From positions 1 through 32,404 of IMG/VR virus record IMGVR_UViG_3300029923_000075: DNA of 32,404 nucleotides. One strand, written 5' to 3'. The translations under genes were made by a program, and so were the position numbers. Below the pieces are notes generated by a model. It searched no databases, was not told the origin of the DNA, and worked only from the letters and a program-made list of their open reading frames with translations. This document shows, piece by piece, positions 11,994 through 19,807 of the stretch; position 1 is the stretch's first letter, and the number at the start of each line of letters is the position of its first letter. This DNA comes from a virus.

Positions 11994-13013
11994 ATGGACT
12001 TAGAAGAAAACATAAGTAAACTTGAATCATTGGCTAAAGAATTTCTTCTTAGTAAGAATATTATCACTGTCGGAAATACAACTACCGGCAGTGAGGTAGA
12101 CTTGTCTAATGTACTTGCATTATTTGTTGAAAAGATGCAAAAACCACAACCAATGCATAATCTAATGAAAATGTTTAAAACTGCAGAAGGAATACTTGTA
12201 GTAAAACCACCAAAAGATATAGATTTCGATAAGCTTGTTGAATTGATAAAAGGTATCAGTAAGAAACCTACATTTGTTCAAGAAAATGAATCTGGTCTTG
12301 GTTTACATGGTATGCCTTTTAATGTTGAGTTTTCAAAAGATTATCTTTGGAATGAACCGGTTATTATGACAGGTTTCAAAGAATACAAAGAATACATGCG
12401 CGATTGTCCTGACCCATCTTTTAATTTTGAAGATTGGAAAGATATGATGGATAAATACAATCAAGTAACCAAAGAAGCATTAGATGAAGTTATTGAACCA
12501 TTTACATGGATTGATAAAGATAGTTTTGATGTATTATCTGGTAAGAAAGAACCAACACGTATTGGTATCATTGGTAATGTAGATAATGGTAAATCAATAA
12601 TGATGCATAGATTGGGTGCTCGTAACATAGGAAAGACTTTAATGGCTTCTATTGAACAAATACCATTTGAATTAAATGGATTAGGACAAGCACATCATAA
12701 AGGTATTATTGCTATTGTTCCTGATAAAGCTACAATGGATTATGCCAGTGAAATTACTCGTATGATTGCTAAAGATACATCTATTAAAAATATAATAGTT
12801 GTTACTAAAGAACAGTATGATGCACAAGGAAAAGATTCTTTATTGAAAGCCAGTTCTATTGGTATTACTCAACAAATGAATGAAGTTCCTGTATTTAATT
12901 ATGATATAATAAATAAAGATTCTGTAATATCAGGATTAAAAGAATTATGGGATAAATCATGGGACACTAAAAAGCAAAAACGTAACAATTATAAAAAGAA
13001 AAGGAGAAAATAA
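11994..13013 (+). CDS. Protein with a P-loop-like motif, function unknown
   Basis: A 339-residue protein. The N-terminal ~170 residues are helical and charged. Around residues 193-201 is IGIIGNVDNGKSIMM, which fits a Walker A (GxxxxGKS) and resembles the GHVDHGK of translational GTPases, preceded by the expected hydrophobic strand. I do not find a clear Walker B or an NKxD box, so nucleotide binding is possible but hydrolysis is unproven. The C-terminus is very basic (KKQKRNNYKKKRRK), as for nucleic-acid binding. It is tightly linked to the small gene upstream and the repeat protein downstream (2-bp gaps). Confidence 0.5.
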   Translation: MDLEENISKLESLAKEFLLSKNIITVGNTTTGSEVDLSNVLALFVEKMQKPQPMHNLMKMFKTAEGILVVKPPKDIDFDKLVELIKGISKKPTFVQENESGLGLHGMPFNVEFSKDYLWNEPVIMTGFKEYKEYMRDCPDPSFNFEDWKDMMDKYNQVTKEALDEVIEPFTWIDKDSFDVLSGKKEPTRIGIIGNVDNGKSIMMHRLGARNIGKTLMASIEQIPFELNGLGQAHHKGIIAIVPDKATMDYASEITRMIAKDTSIKNIIVVTKEQYDAQGKDSLLKASSIGITQQMNEVPVFNYDIINKDSVISGLKELWDKSWDTKKQKRNNYKKKRRK

Positions 13014-13015
13014 TT

Positions 13016-13549
13016 ATGAAAACTTTATTTACAAAACAAGAATTACTTTCAAGAAAAGGATGTTATTCATCTAATGATATTGAAACATTATTTCCAAATA
13101 ATAATGATGTTACAATAAAAGAGATTTTGTCAATTGAATCAGTAAATATTAAAGATAAGCGTTGGTTTATATATAATAGTTGTGAACTAACTTTAGATGA
13201 AAAGAAAGAACTATCATTATTATTATCATGGGCTGTTTTACCAATATTTGAAAATAAATATCCTGATGATAAAAGAGTTCGTGAATGTTTAGATGGAATT
13301 GTAAAATTTAATAAAAATCTAATTACTAAAGATGAATTAATTATTCTTAGAAAAGCTGCTTATGCTGCTTATGCTGCTTATGCTACTACTGATGCTTATG
13401 CTGCTGCTGATTATGTTGCTTATGCTGCTGCTGCTACTGATGCTTATGCTGCTGCTGCTGCTGCTGCTGCTTATGCTGCTGATTCTAAACAAAAATATTA
13501 TTCTGAAAAATTAAAAGATGTACTAATAGCTTTTACTAATTCAAAATAA
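13016..13549 (+). CDS. Ala/Tyr-repeat protein, Imm-5-like
   Basis: A 177-residue protein with a ~110-residue N-terminal domain, then ~42 residues of Ala-rich repeats (AAYAAYAAYATTDAYAAADY...AAAAYAADSK) and a short helical end (YYSEKLKDVLIAF). Long A/Y/D repeats ending in a helix with 'L..(L/C)..L' are typical of phage and bacterial proteins annotated as 'putative immunity protein' (Imm-5-like), where the repeats stack as helical hairpins. Whether it gives immunity here is unknown. The DNA of the repeat is almost pure GCT/TAT triplets and prone to slippage, so length should vary between isolates. Confidence 0.55.
   Translation: MKTLFTKQELLSRKGCYSSNDIETLFPNNNDVTIKEILSIESVNIKDKRWFIYNSCELTLDEKKELSLLLSWAVLPIFENKYPDDKRVRECLDGIVKFNKNLITKDELIILRKAAYAAYAAYATTDAYAAADYVAYAAAATDAYAAAAAAAAYAADSKQKYYSEKLKDVLIAFTNSK
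13355..13480 (+). repeat. GCT/TAT triplet repeat inside the Ala/Tyr gene
   Basis: Units of GCTGCTTAT and GCTGCTGAT alternate for ~125 bp, with an uninterrupted run of eight GCT triplets. The wobble base is always T, so the DNA repeats as strictly as the protein, which points to slippage-driven expansion rather than slow protein-level selection. Confidence 0.8.
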
Positions 13550-13553
13550 TTAT

Positions 13554-13561
13554 TATATTTG
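13554..13561 (+). promoter_or_regulatory. Candidate promoter box after the repeat gene
   Basis: TATATTTG (13554-13561) matches TAnnTTTG. It would start a transcript near 13568 running to the terminator at 13773-13811, a ~240-nt RNA containing at most the weak ORF 13566-13733. AT-richness makes a chance match plausible. Confidence 0.35.
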
Positions 13562-13565
13562 TATC

Positions 13566-13733
13566 ATGATACAATCAATAATTCATCCCATCACCGGACA
13601 GACGTTTGCAATATGCAGCGACACACTACTATGCGTGATTACGGTTATTATTAGATTTGTTTCGGATATCAATCACCTTTTTAAAAAGGTATATTGTCAA
13701 ATTATACAAGAACTATCTAGTTCATATGGTTAG
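13566..13733 (+). CDS. Doubtful 55-aa ORF or part of a non-coding RNA
   Basis: ATG at 13566 opens 55 codons to TAG at 13731-13733, encoding a hydrophobic centre (LLCVITVIIRFV, residues ~21-32) that could be a membrane helix. Against it: the leader is very short if the promoter at 13554 is used, and the palindrome CCTTTTTAAAAAGG lies within. The base composition is richer in GC than the flanks. The 280-bp gap between real genes holds nothing else except the terminator. Confidence 0.3.
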   Translation: MIQSIIHPITGQTFAICSDTLLCVITVIIRFVSDINHLFKKVYCQIIQELSSSYG

Positions 13734-13772
13734 CTAATATATCTTTCAGTAAATAATAGATTGATATAAATT

Positions 13773-13811
13773 AAACGTCCAGATACTTTATTGTATCTGG
13801 ACGTTTTCGTT
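13773..13811 (+). terminator. Strong rho-independent terminator
   Basis: AAACGTCCAGATAC (13773-13786) pairs perfectly with GTATCTGGACGTTT (13793-13806), 14 bp with a TTTATT loop, followed by further Ts (13804-13807, 13810-13813). It closes the 10119-13733 stretch before the gene at 13831. Confidence 0.9.
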
Positions 13812-13830
13812 TTAAATTAAAAATTAAATA

Positions 13831-14028
13831 ATGGCAACTGAAATAAATAAAGAAGCATTGGAATTAATAGATAATTTTATTATGCTTAATCATCAACATG
13901 CTATTGATAGCAAAGAAGATTATGGTATGTCTTATTCTTATCATATCAAATGTGCATTATTAGTAGCTGAGATTCAAAAAAGAAATGATTTACTAATTGA
14001 ATTAAATAATATTTTAAAAAAGGAATAA
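13831..14028 (+). CDS. Small helical protein (65 aa)
   Basis: A wholly helical 65-residue protein with His/Tyr residues in the middle (MLNHQHAIDSKEDYGMSYSYHIKCALLVAEIQKRN) and a leucine-rich C-terminus. It is the first gene after a strong terminator and 1 bp from the next start. No family recognised. Confidence 0.5.
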   Translation: MATEINKEALELIDNFIMLNHQHAIDSKEDYGMSYSYHIKCALLVAEIQKRNDLLIELNNILKKE

Positions 14029-14029
14029 A

Positions 14030-14305
14030 ATGAAAACAATAAAAATGTTGTTCGTAAAAGAACCGGTAGCTATCGTACCAACTATTGAGTTGCGTAGATA
14101 CTCTTATGATACCAAAGAAGAACTAAAAGTTGGTGAAGTATATTCTTCTCCATCTTATCCAAAAAACTTCTTACAAGTAGACTCTATTGAGCCGAAAGAC
14201 GATAACCTTGCGTTGCCATATAAGATTAAAGAACTTGTTATTGGTGAACCGCCGGCGATTGCAGTAAGTAACACAAACTTAGTATATCTCAAAAAAGTAA
14301 ATTAA
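14030..14305 (+). CDS. Unrecognised 91-aa protein
   Basis: Beta-rich, Pro/Glu/Lys-rich protein, without membrane segment or motif. It is linked by 1-bp gaps to the genes on either side (13831 and 14307). The KVGEVYSSPSYPKNFLQVDSI stretch resembles small SH3-like barrels that begin 'VGxxY...'; this is a weak resemblance only. Confidence 0.5.
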   Translation: MKTIKMLFVKEPVAIVPTIELRRYSYDTKEELKVGEVYSSPSYPKNFLQVDSIEPKDDNLALPYKIKELVIGEPPAIAVSNTNLVYLKKVN

Positions 14306-14306
14306 G

Positions 14307-14708
14307 ATGAAAAATCTCATTTATAGCATATTGTCGATAATTTTGTTTATCGGTATGTTCCTTGGTCTTGAATATGATTTCCGAACAAACAATAATCATG
14401 TTCTTGGCTTATTCTCACCTATTCAATGGATGGCAGTACTATTCCTATTTTGGATAACTATTGTACTTTTGAATATATGCCTTGCTTATGCACTAAAACG
14501 TGTACATAAAGCTTCAAGCCTATTATTCTATATTGAATCAGATGATGAATGCCAGTTATATGTTATACCTTTTATGCAAGTCATTGTGCTTATAAATAAT
14601 TTATTTTGTTGGCTTGCTATTATCAATGGTCGTATAAATGACGAAGATCGAATACAAGAAGAGTTTGAAAAAGAGTTTCATAAAAAAACTATTGGTTCAA
14701 AAAGGTAG
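14307..14708 (+). CDS. Polytopic membrane protein (133 aa)
   Basis: Three hydrophobic segments at about residues 4-21, 37-59 and 86-106, joined by short polar loops, with an acidic/basic C-terminal tail (RINDEDRIQEEFEKEFHKKTIGSKR). There is no signal peptide and no conserved catalytic residue. The third helix follows an ESDDECQLYVIPFMQ loop. It is last in the 13831-14708 run and converges on the minus-strand gene with a 20-bp overlap. Inner-membrane location is clear; the role is unknown. Confidence 0.6.
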   Translation: MKNLIYSILSIILFIGMFLGLEYDFRTNNNHVLGLFSPIQWMAVLFLFWITIVLLNICLAYALKRVHKASSLLFYIESDDECQLYVIPFMQVIVLINNLFCWLAIINGRINDEDRIQEEFEKEFHKKTIGSKR

Positions 14709-15006
14709 TTCTCTCCTTAATGGCTTTCGTTATTATCATATTTCTTCTTATACATCTTTCAAGAAACACTTTGTAGATTATTCTTCTTTCAATCGGAGCT
14801 ATTCGTATGCACCGGTTGAATTTGTGTGTCTTGTATACTGATAATGTAAGAAAACCTCCACGCTTAATGATATGGGAAATTACTTGACCATAATAGTTCA
14901 GTAGTCTTTCTATATCGTTACGCGTGACAGATTTAAAATTTACTGGATCCTGTTCTTTTACTTTGGCCAGGACTCTTTTACTTATTTCCTTATTTGTAAA
15001 TAGCAT
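14689..15006 (-). CDS. Minus-strand HU/IHF-like small basic protein (tentative)
   Basis: Started at the ATG at 15006 (105 residues, MLFTNKEISKR...): an upstream ATG at 15048 lies on the far side of an exact promoter box (15031-15024), which would place it outside the message. The pattern NKEISKRVLAK...VTRNDIERLLNYYGQVISHIIKRGGFLTLSVYKTHKFNRCIRI recalls HU/IHF-type proteins ('K.DV..vv..f...i...l..G..V.i.gfG.F'). It is strongly basic (pI clearly high). Opposite in direction to its neighbours, it closes the 347-bp gap in the plus-strand genes. DNA binding is plausible; the HU link is weak. Confidence 0.5.
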   Translation of the reverse strand: MLFTNKEISKRVLAKVKEQDPVNFKSVTRNDIERLLNYYGQVISHIIKRGGFLTLSVYKTHKFNRCIRIAPIERRIIYKVFLERCIRRNMIITKAIKERTTFLNQ

Positions 15007-15023
15007 ATCATAATGATTTGCGA

Positions 15024-15031
15024 CAAAGATA
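15024..15031 (-). promoter_or_regulatory. Promoter for the minus-strand gene at 15006
   Basis: TATCTTTG on the minus strand (15031-15024) is the same octamer used by the other three minus-strand promoters (1977, 3243, 4769). The distance to the chosen ATG is 18 bp. No -33 box is seen. Confidence 0.6.
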
Positions 15032-15055
15032 ACACTTTCATAAAACATAACGTAA

Positions 15056-15421
15056 ATGAAAACAAAATTAGTAAAACCAAATTTAAGCTCGTTTGAGCTA
15101 TCTAAATTGAATTTCTATGCTGACTACTTAGGTTACATATTTAAGTTCAACAGAGAGAAGCAAAGCGCCCTTTTTGAAACCATAGAAAAAGAAGTTGCAT
15201 ACATACAAATGGATGAATACAATCATCTCTTTCTTGTGTGGAAAAATGATGAACGTATAGAATTTATTGATGAAAAGATAAATATTTGTATGAAACTACA
15301 TGATATCAATATTTTCCCTGATGTATTTTCTACATTATCATTAATTATTGGTATGCATGTAATAACTGGAGAAACAGTTTCAAAACAAAAATATAAAAAG
15401 CTATGTCTACACACTCTGTAA
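15056..15421 (+). CDS. Unrecognised 121-aa protein opening the replication module
   Basis: A soluble protein with aromatic/charged alternation (FYADYLGYIFKFNREKQSALFETIEKEVAYIQMDEYNHLFLVWKND) and a helical C-terminus. It overlaps the next gene by 19 bp, so it is probably co-transcribed with the SF1 helicase. No family recognised. Confidence 0.55.
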   Translation: MKTKLVKPNLSSFELSKLNFYADYLGYIFKFNREKQSALFETIEKEVAYIQMDEYNHLFLVWKNDERIEFIDEKINICMKLHDINIFPDVFSTLSLIIGMHVITGETVSKQKYKKLCLHTL

Positions 15422-15738
15422 CTACAACCTATGATGAGTTCTTAGATAAGCTTTATGTTCTTTGTCCTATTGGTAATGCTGAGGTAATATACCAGGTTAT
15501 GCTTACCATATTGAATAAACCACTTCCTACTAAAGAATTGTTGACATTTGAATTACTATGCAAGCGATTCAAAGATTATCAGAACTTCATTAAGCCGTTC
15601 AATGCCGGCGAGAAACAGTTCATCAAAAAAGACAAAGAAGAGAAAGAACTTGGAGCATATATTCAATTGGAAATGTACAAGAATGATTACAGTAAACAAC
15701 ACAACGATCCTAATGATTTTTATTTATTTGGAGTATGA
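15403..15738 (+). CDS. Unrecognised 111-aa protein before the helicase
   Basis: A helical protein with a Lys/Glu-rich C-terminal half. It overlaps the helicase ATG by 4 bp (ATGA), a tight coupling that suggests a helicase partner. The central FELLCKRFKDYQNFIKPF helix is amphipathic. No family recognised. Confidence 0.55.
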   Translation: MSTHSVTTTYDEFLDKLYVLCPIGNAEVIYQVMLTILNKPLPTKELLTFELLCKRFKDYQNFIKPFNAGEKQFIKKDKEEKELGAYIQLEMYKNDYSKQHNDPNDFYLFGV

Positions 15739-17129
15739 AAGATAAACCTATTGATTTATTTAACCAACCTAAAGTAGTAAAACCAAAGAAAGAAAAGAAA
15801 CCAAAGAAGTCAGCTGACCGGGACCCGAATGTTACTCTCAATAAAGAACAAGAAGAAGCCATTCAGCTATTACGAGCTTTTTTGAAATCTGATACTGATT
15901 TTGATTTTACTATTGAAGGTAAAGGAGGAACCGGAAAATCCTTTCTGATTCAAGAGTTATTTAAACGCAAGAAACAGAACTCAGATGAATGGTATGTTCC
16001 GAATACCGTAATTGGTGTATGTGTTACTCACATGGCACGTATCAACCTTATGAAGTCAATACCGAATACTACTACTTATGCTTCTGCAGCTAATCTTACA
16101 GCAATGTATGATCCTAATGGAACATTGTATTTTGTAGAAAAGTATGGTGGTAGTCAGTTTTCGGAACTTATGGGATATAAGTACATCGTAGTAGATGAAT
16201 GCTCTATGTTCTCAAAAGGTATGATTGCTATGCTTCGTAAGTGTTGCTCTAAAACAGCTAAGATTATATGGCTCGGTGATTCTAATCAGTTGCCACCAAT
16301 TGAAGCTGATGGAGATAATGATAGTCCTACTTTTGATTTCAAGAACAAGTATCGACTTACCATTAAAATGCGTCAAGAGAATGAAGATCATATAGCAATT
16401 CTTGGTGACGAAATTTGTGAACATATTGCCGGTGATAAAGATGTTTCTTTCCTTTCTACTATGACTCAGCAATGGGATGCAGTAAAAGGTAAAGGATATT
16501 CAATTACAACCATGGACAAAGCCATAGACAGCTATGTAAAGAACTTTCAGGCTGGAATGGATATTCGTATCACTGCATACAGAAACAAGCGTATAATCGA
16601 ACACAATAAAGTAATTCGGAATATGCTTTGGGTGGAGAACTCAAATGAAATGTATGTTCCCGGCGAACTTATTGTTATGAATGAACAGTATGCACCACAC
16701 ATGAATATTATCGCGTACAATGGACAATCATTCCGTATTCAAAATCTACATATTGAAATGGTAGAGTTTGTTGAATGTTTTGTCATATCAGTTCCAAAAG
16801 TTGGAAGAAAACCTAAATCAAAAGAGACAGTGCAATTGCTTGTTCCTACTGAAAATGGTTATCCTCTTTACAAAAACCATTTGGATAAGCTGAAACGTAC
16901 TGCGATAAAAACGCATGAATGGTCCGAACATCAAGCTTTCAAAGGAAAGTTTGCCAATATATCGTATGGCTATGCTATGAATAACTATAAGATACAAGGT
17001 AGTACCATAAAGGGATGCTATGTAGATTTAAGTGATATCATGAGTGTAAAGCCTATATCAAACAAACGTAAGTTACAAGCTTTTTATGTCGGAGTAAGTA
17101 GGCCGACTTCATTTTTAGCAATATTTTAA
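15735..17129 (+). CDS. SF1B helicase (RecD2/Dda/Pif1-like)
   Basis: A 464-residue protein that translocates on ssDNA and unwinds duplexes with ATP. A Lys/Pro-rich N-terminus is followed by 'LNKEQEEAIQLL' (Q-like region, residue ~35), Walker A GKGGTGKS (62-69), Walker B/motif II VVDECSM (~153), motif III GDSNQLPP (~183), a 'MRQ' motif IV (~212), motif V YGYAMNNYKIQGSTIKGCYVDL (~415) and motif VI FYVGVSRPTS (~450). The last two have the Dda/RecD pattern of a 2B-domain SH3 insert. Size (~450 aa) fits phage Dda-like enzymes. It probably works with DnaB and the SSB in fork restart or recombination. ATGA overlap with the upstream gene; no truncation seen. Confidence 0.88.
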   Translation: MKDKPIDLFNQPKVVKPKKEKKPKKSADRDPNVTLNKEQEEAIQLLRAFLKSDTDFDFTIEGKGGTGKSFLIQELFKRKKQNSDEWYVPNTVIGVCVTHMARINLMKSIPNTTTYASAANLTAMYDPNGTLYFVEKYGGSQFSELMGYKYIVVDECSMFSKGMIAMLRKCCSKTAKIIWLGDSNQLPPIEADGDNDSPTFDFKNKYRLTIKMRQENEDHIAILGDEICEHIAGDKDVSFLSTMTQQWDAVKGKGYSITTMDKAIDSYVKNFQAGMDIRITAYRNKRIIEHNKVIRNMLWVENSNEMYVPGELIVMNEQYAPHMNIIAYNGQSFRIQNLHIEMVEFVECFVISVPKVGRKPKSKETVQLLVPTENGYPLYKNHLDKLKRTAIKTHEWSEHQAFKGKFANISYGYAMNNYKIQGSTIKGCYVDLSDIMSVKPISNKRKLQAFYVGVSRPTSFLAIF

Positions 17130-17132
17130 ATT

Positions 17133-17288
17133 ATGATAATATCAATATTTGATTACAACATCAGTGGTATTCCACCAGTTGTCGGCCCTATTGATTACCA
17201 ACCTCATATGCAAGGTCATATTCATTTCGAAGAACGTAAGTTTCCGATAAGTGATATTACTCTTGAATTTATTTATGTAGGATTTTAA
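17133..17288 (+). CDS. Small hypothetical protein (51 aa)
   Basis: ATG at 17133, 3 bp after the helicase stop, opens 51 codons to TAA at 17286-17288, and fills the gap to the next gene exactly. The sequence is moderately beta-rich (IPPVVGPIDYQPHMQGHIHFEERKFPISD) with no motif. Spacing and codon use like its neighbours support it as real. Function unknown. Confidence 0.55.
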   Translation: MIISIFDYNISGIPPVVGPIDYQPHMQGHIHFEERKFPISDITLEFIYVGF

Positions 17289-17298
17289 AACAAATAAA

Positions 17299-17598
17299 AT
17301 GAAAAAATTAATTCATAGTCCAGCACCTTGGTATCCTATTCAATTTGCAGGAATATATATGCTTAATGATTCTGATAATTACGAATCAAAAGTATTATTA
17401 TATTGTGATGAAGTAGGTGAAGATATTGCTGAAACAAATGCTATAATAGCATCTAAGGCACCAGATATGTATAAAGTATTATTTCAAGTAATACATCATG
17501 ATGATAATGTAAAAGAATATTTTAGATTGCCTGATCCTGTAAGAGAAATAATTGATAATATTTTAAAAGATATTGAAACATTAAAAACAAAAACATAA
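17299..17598 (+). CDS. Phage protein of the 'ANAxIIAxAPDM' family
   Basis: A 99-residue protein with an N-terminal HSPAPWYPI, then YESKVLLY...EDIAETNAIIASKAPDMYKVLFQVI. This is the layout of a widespread small phage protein ('HtpxPWxxx...IA...AEANAxLIAAAPDLLExL') whose function is unknown to me. It sits in the replication module, 10 bp after a 51-aa gene and contiguous with the next. Confidence 0.65.
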   Translation: MKKLIHSPAPWYPIQFAGIYMLNDSDNYESKVLLYCDEVGEDIAETNAIIASKAPDMYKVLFQVIHHDDNVKEYFRLPDPVREIIDNILKDIETLKTKT

Positions 17599-17850
17599 AT
17601 GATTAAAATTGGACTAAAAGCAAATGCTCAATGGTCTTTTGAAGCAATGAATGGCAATACGCTTGGTGGTGAAACTGATACTTCACGACAATTTAGTAGT
17701 ATTATGCATCTTAGTCCGGAACAGTTCTTTGATTATAAAGAACTTCTTGACCAACATGGATTTGATAGTATTAAGTCACTGACTGAGCTTACAGAGAATC
17801 AAAAAACTGAGTATAAATGTGACTATATATGTCATGTAATTAAAAAGTAA
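17599..17850 (+). CDS. Unrecognised 83-aa protein
   Basis: A soluble alpha/beta protein (WSFEAMNGNTLGGETDTSRQFSSIMHLSPEQFFDYKELLDQHGFDSIKSL), starting immediately after the previous stop and ending immediately before the next ATG, so part of one message. No family or motif recognised. Confidence 0.5.
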   Translation: MIKIGLKANAQWSFEAMNGNTLGGETDTSRQFSSIMHLSPEQFFDYKELLDQHGFDSIKSLTELTENQKTEYKCDYICHVIKK

Positions 17851-18348
17851 ATGGCAAAAATTTGTAAACACGAAACATGTACGTTTCCAATATTCTCTCA
17901 CAACTATTGTCGTAACCATCAACACCTACGTACTGATGATAAAGCACAAAAAGTAAGAACAGCAATAACTACTTCTATTAATACAAAGAGTAAAGCTATA
18001 AAGCCTAAGTTTCGGCAGCCGACTGGTGAACTTGAATTATTCAAAGAAGTATGGAACGAACGCCCACATGTTTCAGAACTTAGTGGTGATAAACTATACT
18101 TCTTTGATATCAATAATTTCCACCATTTGCTTACTAAGAAAACGTATGAGCAATTTCGGTTGTATAAACCAAATATCATTCTTCTTACAAAAGGTGAACA
18201 CTTTCAAATACATAATGTAGCTCAAAGTGTGCTTGTATCACAAGATAGTAGATGGCAGAAAGTATTTGAGAAATATCAACAACTAAAAGAGAATTACAAC
18301 TATGGCCGAGAAACGGAATTACAACAGAAAACCACCATTACCGGCTAA
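17851..18348 (+). CDS. NinG/HNH-like recombination protein with lost zinc ligands
   Basis: A 165-residue protein. N-terminal zinc-type motif C5-X4-C10 ... C20-X2-H23 (CKHETCTFPIFSHNYCRNHQ), a linker, then GELELFKEVWNERPHVSELSG (residues 59-79) and an HNH-like core (NNFHHLLTKKTYEQFRLYKPNIILL, H91/H92, N108). In the usual NinG/HNH relatives the first segment is HxCxxCG and the later one is CxxCHxxxH. Here SELSG (75-79) and TKGEH (113-117) replace the four cysteines. The fold and His/Asn remain, the zinc site does not. It probably acts on branched DNA next to DnaB, whose gene it overlaps by 47 bp. The family name is inferred. Confidence 0.6.
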   Translation: MAKICKHETCTFPIFSHNYCRNHQHLRTDDKAQKVRTAITTSINTKSKAIKPKFRQPTGELELFKEVWNERPHVSELSGDKLYFFDINNFHHLLTKKTYEQFRLYKPNIILLTKGEHFQIHNVAQSVLVSQDSRWQKVFEKYQQLKENYNYGRETELQQKTTITG

Positions 18349-19807
18349 TGATTTTGGTAAACTCCCACCACAAGATATTGAATTTGAAAAAGCAATTCTT
18401 TCAACAGTCATTAATTATCCTGATAGTTTGGGTTTTGTGCTTTCTATTATTAAACCTCAATGTCTTTATAAAGTAACACATCAAAAGATACTAGAAACAT
18501 TAATGGGAATGTCTGAACAGGAGGTTCCCATTGATAATACTACTCTTGTGCATGCTTTACGTAAGAATGAAATGATTGATGATGTAGGTGGTCCATATGC
18601 AATAATAGTACTTGCCGGTGAACCTCATTCACAACAAAACTTGGAATACTATTGCTATGTGATATTTGAAATGTATGTTCGACGTACTATGATTGAACTG
18701 TTCTCAAATGAAATCAATAACTTATACAAATACGATGTAGATATTAAAGAAATCTATGAACGTGTTTATGAAGAGTTAGAAAAGATATTTGAGAACTTCA
18801 ATGATAAACAGATTAAGCACATGAAGAACTCAGTTGATAAGGCTATCAATGAAATTCAGAACTACTCAAGTGGTAAAGATATTTCATACCTTAGAACTGG
18901 GTTTAAATTGCTTGATGAACATGTATATCTTGCTCCAAAGTTTATCCTTGGTATAGCAGCATCACGTGGTGCCGGTAAGACTAGATTTCTTATTGAACTT
19001 ATGCGTTCGATATTTGAAATCAATCCGGAAGATGTAGCTGCTCTATGGTATTCAATGGAAGATAGCGATACAAAGATCATTAGACTGTTCGCTGCAAAGA
19101 AAACAGGACTTACTGAGGCACAAATGCAAGGTAAAGGGTACAAACTATCCAATGACGAATTAAAGTCCGTTACAGGAGAGATAAACAAGTTTTCTAAGTA
19201 TGATATAGATTTTGTAAATGAGCAAGAAACAATGTCAACCATATCACGTACTTTCAATCGATTCATAAAGAAAAGAGAAAAGAAAGTATGTTTTCTGATT
19301 ATTGACAATATCATGCTTATTGATGATTTGTATAACAGCCCAGCCGGTTCCAACCAAATTCAAATTGAAGATAAGGTTGCGGCCAGCATTCGCGCTATCG
19401 TAAACAATGCCGATAAGAAAGGACATAAAGCTATTGTGATATTCTTGCACCACATGACAAAGGAAATGGAGAGTAAGAATAATTTCGAAGAAGCCTATCG
19501 TCCTAAGCTTAGTCACATGAAAGGAACCACTCGTTTTGCTGATGTTGCCAATGGTATTATTCTATTGAATAACCCGGGCATGCATAAAGATCTTATCAAA
19601 AAGCATTCTTCTCTTCCGGATATCAATTGTATCAATTCAAATGGTACTTCTATGTTTGTAAAAAGAGAAAAGCTTTTAAAGAATATGCTTATTGCTGAGG
19701 TAGCAAAGAATAGAGATGGTGATATGTCTGACGACTCTAAAGCTATCCAACGATGGATAGTTGATTTCGGTACTATGAAGTTTAATGAATTAAATACTCA
19801 AAAATAA
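18302..19807 (+). CDS. dnaB: Replicative DNA helicase, DnaB family
   Basis: A 501-residue protein that forms the hexameric 5'-3' fork helicase. Residues ~20-130 are the N-terminal DnaB domain (LPPQDIEFEKAILSTVI...VGGPYAIIVLAG). Residues ~190-470 are the RecA-like core: 'RTGFKLLDE', Walker A ASRGAGKTR (~220-228), an SMED strand (~252), Walker B CFLIIDNIMLID (~332), and 'IFLHHMTKEME' carrying the sensor-like H. The core Walker A has lost the usual P of GxPSxGKT. Length is normal. It overlaps the NinG-like gene, a common pairing of loader or processing factors with DnaB. No separate primase is seen in this window. Confidence 0.9.
   Translation: MAEKRNYNRKPPLPANDFGKLPPQDIEFEKAILSTVINYPDSLGFVLSIIKPQCLYKVTHQKILETLMGMSEQEVPIDNTTLVHALRKNEMIDDVGGPYAIIVLAGEPHSQQNLEYYCYVIFEMYVRRTMIELFSNEINNLYKYDVDIKEIYERVYEELEKIFENFNDKQIKHMKNSVDKAINEIQNYSSGKDISYLRTGFKLLDEHVYLAPKFILGIAASRGAGKTRFLIELMRSIFEINPEDVAALWYSMEDSDTKIIRLFAAKKTGLTEAQMQGKGYKLSNDELKSVTGEINKFSKYDIDFVNEQETMSTISRTFNRFIKKREKKVCFLIIDNIMLIDDLYNSPAGSNQIQIEDKVAASIRAIVNNADKKGHKAIVIFLHHMTKEMESKNNFEEAYRPKLSHMKGTTRFADVANGIILLNNPGMHKDLIKKHSSLPDINCINSNGTSMFVKREKLLKNMLIAEVAKNRDGDMSDDSKAIQRWIVDFGTMKFNELNTQK

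Noticed and set aside
13355-13480. CRISPR-like or iteron array
   Set aside because: The repeats are coding triplets in frame with no spacers of constant length.
14638-14841. Plus-strand 67-aa ORF between the membrane gene and 15056
   Set aside because: It overlaps the membrane protein's end and is opposite the minus-strand gene that has its own promoter box.
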